Assembly (NCBI GenBank): GCA_944325035.1
Contig: CALUYM010000001.1
Location: forward strand, 124,001 to 188,000
From: an uncultured Anaeroplasmataceae bacterium
GTDB lineage: Bacteria; Bacillota_I; Bacilli_A; Acholeplasmatales; Anaeroplasmataceae
DNA length: 64,000 bases
Direction: 5' to 3'
The notes beneath the pieces were generated by a model. The model searched no databases and had not been told where the DNA came from. It worked only from the letters and a program-made list of their open reading frames with translations. This document shows, one piece after another, positions 37,401 to 46,400 of this stretch (position 1 is its first letter; each line of letters starts with the position of its first letter). Made by a program: the position numbers and the translations under genes.

Positions 37401-40400
37401 TCATATAGTGATAAACTATATTTTTCATTTAAAAATATAAATATAGCTCTAACAAGTGAAGAACTAAAAGAAATCTCAAATCGCTATAATTTGAATAAAG
37501 AGTTATACTCGCAGTTTGACCAAATTATTTCTATTATGTCAAATATGATATTAACTATTTATCAAAATGGAATAGATGCAAAATTAGACTTATCTTCTAT
37601 TATTTCCGCAATTGGAATTATGGCCGTTAATTTAAATGTTGAAGATGGACACCTTTATCTTAGTGCATCTAATATAGAGGTAAATGGCATTATTTTAACT
37701 GATATAGGGGCTAGCTTAGCATCTACAAATTTAAATGTAAATATTCCTGATAAAGATTACTTATCATATGACCAAATTCGTCCTATTTTAGATATCATCG
37801 ATAATAGCGTAAATATTATTACTTCAAAACAAGTAATGGTTGAACTAGACACTATAATAGTTATTAACAATACTACACTATTGTTACAAATTAGAGGAAT
37901 AATCGATTTTAAAGATGGATTAAAGACACATTTAAATGTAAAAGTAATTGCTCAATCTAGTGAAATAAATCTAAATATATCATATGATGGTAAGTATTTC
38001 TATTTTAGCTATGAAAATATCAATCTAAAGCTTACATTGTTAGAATTAAAAGAAATAGTTACTAGGTATAAAAAATCATCTTTAATAAATCAAGGAATAT
38101 ACAATATATTAGAAATGCTAGACAGAATTCAAATCGATTCAATTAATAATCGAATTGATATTATTGTAAACCTAGCAAAGATAACTGATTTAATTGAAGA
38201 AATAGTACTTAGTGTTAATAGCGATAATGGTAATTTATTAATTAATATTAGTGATTTAGAAGTTTCTAATGTTATAATTAAAAATATTTTCGTTAAACTT
38301 GGAAAAACAAATTTAAATGTCGAAGTTGAAGATAAGAAATATTTAACATATAATGATATCTTACCGATATTAGAAATAGCAGATACAATTTTACAACTAA
38401 TAAATAATCAACAAGTGTCTTTAGAATTTAAATCAAAAATTTTAATTAATGAAGAAATTGCTGAAATAAGTGTTAGTGGAGTATTAGACTTTAGCACTGA
38501 CTATAAACTAAATTTAGATATAAATATGTTATATAATGATTCAAATATCTCATTTAATTTAATGTATGTTGATAATTATTTTTATTTAACAAGTAATTAT
38601 ATAAATATTAAATTAAATTTCGATGAAATTAATCAAATTATATCTAAAGTTAGTGCTAAAACGGTAGAAGCGAATAATATATCTTTAGTTATTGAAATAT
38701 TAAAGACTATAAAAATTAATTTAGAATCAGGAGTTTCTATAAGTCTTAATTTAGCTTTAATTTCAAGTCTTTTAGATATAATTACTATTACGATACATGA
38801 AACAGCAAATGGTGTAGCTTTAGAAATAGCTAATTTATCGATAGGTAAGATAGAATTAAAAGATTTAGATTTCTTTATTGAAAAGTCTAACCAGGAAATT
38901 AAAATAAAAGATGTAAATTATTTAACATATAATGAAATCTTGCCAATGATTGATATAATTAATTATGGAATTCAACTTTTTGAAAACGGTAAAGTATGGA
39001 TTGATTTGAATACTGATATTTGTCTAGACGATTTTAAGGCTAGTATCAATATTAACGGTTTAATTGAATTTAAAGATTCTTTACAATTTAATCTAAATAT
39101 ATCTATTTTAACAAATAATAAATCAACAACTGTTAGATTAGATTATGATGGTACTTATTTCTATTTAACAATGAATGATTTGAAAGTTAAATTAAAACTT
39201 GCTGAGATTAAAGAAATTGTAAGTCATTATATATCGGAGTCATATTTTATAAACGAAAACATAGATATAATTTTAATGCTTTTAAATTCATTAAATATAA
39301 CTATTCAAGATGGATTTTTAAGCATCTTAATCAATCTTAAAAATATTACTGATTTAATAAATCAACTTCAATTTAAGCTTAATTTAACCGAAACAGGATT
39401 GAATGTTGAAATTTCAGATTTGAACATATATAACTTACAAATTTTACCTATTTCAATTAAAGTTAAAGAAACAAATTTAAATGTTTATATTAAAGAAGAT
39501 ACATATTTGAATTTTGAAGATATACTTCCTATTTTAGATATTATTGATCATGTTTTAAACTTTGTAAAAAATGAAAGTACTTATATTTCTTTAGATACAG
39601 TCATTAAATATAATAATTTGAGTATTAATCTTAGCATAAATGGAAGTATTAATTTCCAAAATAATTTCATGTTTGACTTTGATATAAAAGCGTATTTAAT
39701 GGAAGAAGTTTTAAATATAAACTTATTATATGATGGATTATATTTATACATAAGTTATGAAAAACTTAACTTTAAATTAACTATACCAGAGATTAATAAT
39801 ATGATAAGCGAGTTTGTACAAATTCCTAATTTAGCTTCGTCTTTTGATTTAAATACATTAATCACTTTGTTAGAAAGTATCAAATTGACTAGTGAACAAA
39901 ATATTGTAACAATTTTATTTGATTTAAGTGCTATTACAACAAAGTTAAATAAATTAAAGTTAAGTATTCAAAAGATAGATAATATTTTAGAGCTAAACAT
40001 ATTTGACTTTACGATTGACAATTTATCAATTACAGATACTAAGATCAGGCTAAGTGATACATCTGAAACGGTTAAGATTCCTGATAAAGACTATCTTACA
40101 TATAACGACTTAAAACCAGTTATTAGTCTTGCTAAAGAAGTTCTTTCTTATTTAAAAAGCCAAAAAGTCGCCATAGATTTATCATTTAAGCTTAATACTT
40201 TCAACGAAAGTTTTGATATTAGAGTTTTAGGAATTGTAGATTTTAGTGCAGACATTTGTCTTGATTTTGATATTGAAGTATTATATAAAGATACAAAGTT
40301 TATTGCATCAATAAGCTATGAAAATGAACACTTCTATTTTAAACTGAATCAAATTCAAGTATGTCTAACTTTTGATGAAATTATTGAGATTATTAATCAC

Positions 40401-43400
40401 TATAGGAGTCAAAGCTATAATATAGATGATTTAACAATACTAAGCATTTTAAAAACAATTGATTTAAAAGTGCAAAATAATGTTATAAATATAAGTATTA
40501 ATTTAGGGCAATTGACCGATTTAATAGACGAGATTACATTTAATATAGAAGAAGTTAATGGTAAGATTAATGTTACAACTAATAACTTGAAGATTTTTAA
40601 CATTGAATTAACAAATTTAAATATAGATATTAAAAAGACAAGTGAAGAAATTACAATTAATCCAAATGATAAGTATCTAATTTATGATGATATTATTGTT
40701 TTATTAGACATTGTCGACTATATAGTCGATGTGATTAAAACAAATAAAACATATTTAAATATTAATTCAACCATTCAAGTTAATGATAAAAAAGTTGATT
40801 TTAATTTAAATGGTTCAATAGATTTCACAAATCAATTAAAACTTTCAGTTTTGGTAAATTTGAAATATGAAGGTAAATCGATTGATATTTCTATTTATTA
40901 TGCTGATGGATTCTTATATTTAAATTATGAGAAATTGAGTATTAAATTGACAATTAATGAAATAAATGAATTATTGGGGAATCAAAATAATTTATTTAAA
41001 TCAAATAACACTTTGGCCTTGATAAAAGAAATTTTAGAAAGCTTGATTTTAAATCGTATTGATAATGTTATCAAGATATCATTAGATTTGATTTCAATGT
41101 CTAGTTTAATAAGTGAATTAAATTTAGAACTAGCTTTATCCGAAGATGGTTTAAATGTAGATATATCTACATTAGAATTTGATGGAATAAGTTTAACTAA
41201 CACAACGTTGAAATTTAATGCTAACGCAGAAGAAATAATAATCCCTGACAATAACTATTTAACTTATGATGATTTATTACCAATTCTTGATGTTGTAAAA
41301 ACATTTGTTAGTACGATTAAATCGGGACAAATTGAAATTGATTTAACATTTATTTTAAATTTATATGATGAAGATGTTGAAGTTAATATCAATGGTATCA
41401 TTGATTTTAGAAATAATCTAAAATTAGCTTTGGATATAAAATTGAATATTGATGAAGGATTAATTAATGCTAAATTAGTATTTGATGGCGTGTATTTCTA
41501 TCTGTCATTTAACAATATTAACGTTAAATTAAGTTATTCAGAAATTAAGAATATTCTTGGTCATTATCAATTGGAATTAACAAATAATATTAATTTTGAC
41601 TTAGGTGTTATATTAAGCTTATTGAAAACTTTAGAACTAAGTGTAGAAAATAAAATAATTAATATTAATTTAGACTTAAATCAAATTAGTGCGTCATTAG
41701 GAAATTTAATTATTTCCTTGGAAGTGATCAATGAAAAATTAGTTTTTAAGGCAGCTGATTTGATCTTTAATAAGTTCCATTTTAGTCAATTAGAATTAAA
41801 TATAAATAAATCTTTAAATGAAGTTCAAATAAAAGATGTTAACTATTTAACTTATAATGATATTTTAATATTATTAGATATGGTCGATTATTTTATCGCT
41901 ACAGTAAATGAAGGTAAAGTTAATATTAACTTTGAAACTGAAATTTTTATTAATCAAAAAAGATTTAAATTAGATTTAAATGCAATACTTAATTTCCAAG
42001 AAGCTATTATATTTAATTCATGTATAAAGATTTCTTATGGTAATATTAATATCAATTTAAATATTTCATATGATCAAACATATTTTTATGTAAGTATAGC
42101 AGATATTAATCTAAAACTAACATTAAGTGAACTTAATGAAATTATTCATCGATATACGACTTATAATTTAGAAATAGGAAATACTTCGGTTTCACTTAAA
42201 CAATTAATTTCTGTTATTTCAACGATTAATTTAGAACGTATTTTAAATGGTTTTTATATTAGTTTTGATTTATCTTATATTACTGAATTAGTAAAAGATT
42301 ATAATATAACATTAAGTTACACAGATAAACTTGAAATCATATTAGGAACTATAAACATTAATAGTCTTTTAATTACTAGTCGAAAAATTACAGCTCAAAA
42401 AACAGAACAAATTGTAGAAATCCCTGACAATAGATATTTAACTTATACAGATGTTGTAGAAACTTTAGATATTATTGATTATGTTTTAATGGCTTTAAAT
42501 GATGGTTCTATAGCGTTTGATTTTAATACAAACATATATCTTCAGGAAGTTGAATTGAATGTATCTATAAGTGGAAATATAGAAATAAAAAATAGTTTAA
42601 TGTTTAGTGTAAATATAAGTACTATTTACAAGAATCAACTATTTGATTTAGTAATATCATATGATGGATTATATTTCTATTTAAACTATGAACAATTAAA
42701 TTTTAAATTAACTATGGCAGAAATTAATCAATTAATAAATAACTTTACTGAGTTACCAAGTAATAGTTTGAATATTGATTTAGTAAAAATACTAGAGATT
42801 TTTAAAAACTTAAAAATTGTTAGTCAGGATAATTCAATTATCATCATTGTTAATTTAGGTTCAATTACTAATTTACTTGATAAAGTTAAATTAACTTTTG
42901 TTAAATCAACTAAAGGAATAGATATAAGCATATCAAATTTAGAAATTAAAGATATTAAGCTTAATAATATTAAACTTTCTATTTACAATACTAACGAATT
43001 AATTGTTATTCCTACTCAAGATTACTTAACATATGATTCACTACTGCCAATTGTTGATATTATAAAAGAATTAATAGATACAATTAAGGCACGTCAAATT
43101 GAGTTTAATTTGGCATTTAATACAATATATAATAATGAAATTATAAAAATATATTTAAATGGAATAATTGATTTTAGAAATCAATTAGAATTTGCTTTAG
43201 ATATAAATATAATTTTAAGAGATAAATTAATAAACTTTGATATTATTTATGATAGTAATTATTTCTATTTTATGTTCAATGATATAAATATTAAATTGAA
43301 TTATTTTGAAATTATAGAAATATTGGAGCGTTATTCTATATCATTAAATGGATCTAATAATTTTGATTTAAACATAATAGTAAATTTGTTGAAGTCGTTT

Positions 43401-46400
43401 AATGTTAGAGTTGATGATCAAGTTGTAAGTATGAATGTTAATTTAAGCGGTGTTACGAATTTAATTAAAAACATATCCTTGTCATTTGAATTAATCAATT
43501 TTAAATTAGTTGGTGGAATTTGTGATTTAAATATTAATGATATTAAGATAAATAAAATTGAATTTAATGTTGATAAAACTGTAAGTGTTGTTGAAATTAA
43601 AGATTGTGATTATTTAACATATACTGATATCTTAAATGTTTTAGATATTGTGGATTTTACAAGTGATATTATTAAAAATGGAATTATAGAAGTTAAATTT
43701 AATACAAAAATTCTATTTAAAAATCAAATTATCAGTTTAGATGTAGCTGCAATTATAGACATTAGAAATCAAATTATATTTAATGTCGATATGAAAATTT
43801 TATATTTAAACTCTGTTATTGATATTGACTTAGCTTATGATGGCACACATGTATATATAAATATTGGTAATATTCATACAAAGTTAACATGGGTGGAAGT
43901 TAAAGAAATAATTTCTAACTATCAAAGTGAATCGCTTAATCTAAATGATTCTTCACTAGCTTTAGAAAAAGTTTTAAGTATTATCTATTCAATGAAAATA
44001 AAAAGAGTATCAAATGGTTTTAGTTTAAGCTGTGACTTAAATTCAATTATTAGTTCAATAAATACATATACAATTGAAATTGTTTATACTGATTATATAA
44101 GTATTAAGTTAGATGATTTAAATCTAAGTAGTGTAAATATTACTAATTCTAATGTAGTATTAAACAAAACAGTTGAACCAGTTAGAATTAGGGATGAAGC
44201 ATATTTGTCATTTGAACAGTTAAAACCATTTATAGAATTGCCAGCATATTTTATAAACTTAATTAAGAATGGACAAATTCAAATTAACTTAAATACAACT
44301 ATTATATATCAAAACGAAGAGGTTAATTTAAATCTTATTGGTGTAATTAATTTTGATAAAAAATTACTAATAGATCTAAATGTTAGTTTAGGATATAGAG
44401 GAGAAAATATTTCATTAAACATCTTATATGATGGAACTTATTTCTACTTAAATTATGCAAATCTTCATATTAAACTCACAATTGATGAGATTATGACAAT
44501 TATTCAAAGATATCAGGCAGTTAAATTTGATAATGTTGCAGCTGGAAATGTAGGAATTAGTGCAAATCAAATTATAGAATTCTTTAAAAATATTCAGCTT
44601 GTATCAAACGGTGACGTAACAAGAATTATCTTTGATTTTAGAATGTTTACAAATCTAATTGAAACTGTAACGTTGGATATTAAATATATGGATTCTAATT
44701 TGATTCTAACTATAAGTGATATTAATGCTTTAGACGTTAAATTATCAAATATAAATGTTGAATTATCTATAAATAGCAAACAAATTGAAATTCCTGATAA
44801 TAACTATATTGATTATGTAGGAATTGAAATGATTTTATCAGTGATTGATGAAGTTATAGAAATGTATGAAAATAAAACTTTCCATGTTGAACTAGCATTT
44901 GATACTAAATTAAATGGATTAAATATAGGAACTAATTTCAGTTTAGATATTAATCTAAATACATTTGATATAAACGGTGAAATCGCATTAGAAATTGTAA
45001 AGACAATTCATAAAGTTAAATTTGCTTATAGTAAGGAATATATTTATTTGTCATATGGTGAAATTGCTATTAAACTTCATGTTTCCGAAATAGAACAGTT
45101 AGTAAATTTCATTAAGCAAAAATGGAGTTTAACTACTTCTCAAGAATATAGTTTGAAAGAAACTAGTGCAACTTTAAGTCAAATTTTAGAAGTTATTGAA
45201 TCGTTAAAAATCAGTCACAATAATAATGCATTAGATGTGGTTTTATCTTTATCATCAGTTGTTCAAGGGTTAAGCGACTTTAATGTGATTATTAAAGTTA
45301 TTAATGAAAACCTAGTGATTTTATCACCAAACATTACTTATTCTGGATTTACCTTAACTGATATTAGTGCGTATTTAAGTGGTAATGTATCAAGTTTTGA
45401 AATCCCTAATATGAATTATTTGAATTTTGAACAAGTAAAAGAAATAATAAGTTATTCACGCGATATTTTTGATTTATTTAATGAAAAAAGATATAATTTT
45501 AGTTTCACAACCGAAATAATTAATAATGGCAGTGCTCGTTTTAAAGCTGATGCCAAAGCTCTATTAGAAATCAATCAAGATAATAGCTTTAATCTACAAA
45601 TATCTGTTGACATAATTGCATTAACAGATAAAGATAAAAACTATACATTGGATATTATTATTAAAGATGGATATGCTTATTTAAATATTAAGCTTGCAAC
45701 TCGCGATGATGTGAATCATGATTTCTTAAAAATAACATGTAGCATGAATGATTTACTAGAGATTATAGCTACAATTACTTCAAATTTAGGAATTGAAGTT
45801 CCACTACTTGATCAATTCATAACTAAAACTTATAATTTTGCATTATTTAGAACAAGTAATTATTCAATTATTGACAATATTTCTGCGATTGTCTTTAGTG
45901 ATTATGTAAAGTCTATTGCTCTAATTAATAATGCATTGCGTCTAGTTTTAGATGGAAATAAGATTTTTGGAGCGAGTGATGATTTAGAAATATTTATAGG
46001 TAAATCAGCTAACTCACAAAAAGTTGATTATTTTGAAATATACAATATTTATTCATATAATACAGTTTCAAGAGTAGAAAAGTTTAATATTACTCTTATC
46101 TTAACATATGAAGATTTCATAATCGAAACTCCAGATACAAGTGAATACATTGATATATCTACGATTAATGATTTACTTCAAACAGCATTTAATACATCAA
46201 CGCTAACTGATTTTAATATTACCGGAAGTGCTAATGTAAAAATGACTGTGATTGGAATCAATATTAATATGAACATAAATTATCAATTTTTATTAAAACT
46301 TGATGAGAATAATATTCCAACAATTATGATTAAATTTACAAATATTCCAGTAATTCCTGGAGTAAATAATGATGTTCCTTATAAATTTGGTGATGTTGAT

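Noticed and set aside
40415-41251. Reverse-strand open frames inside the giant gene
   Set aside because: They are hydrophobic, low-complexity mirror images of the forward repeats, lack ribosome-binding sites and lie wholly inside a strongly supported gene.
37182-46030. CRISPR-like array or satellite DNA
   Set aside because: The repeat is about 580-610 bases long, keeps the reading frame and is conserved at protein rather than DNA level.
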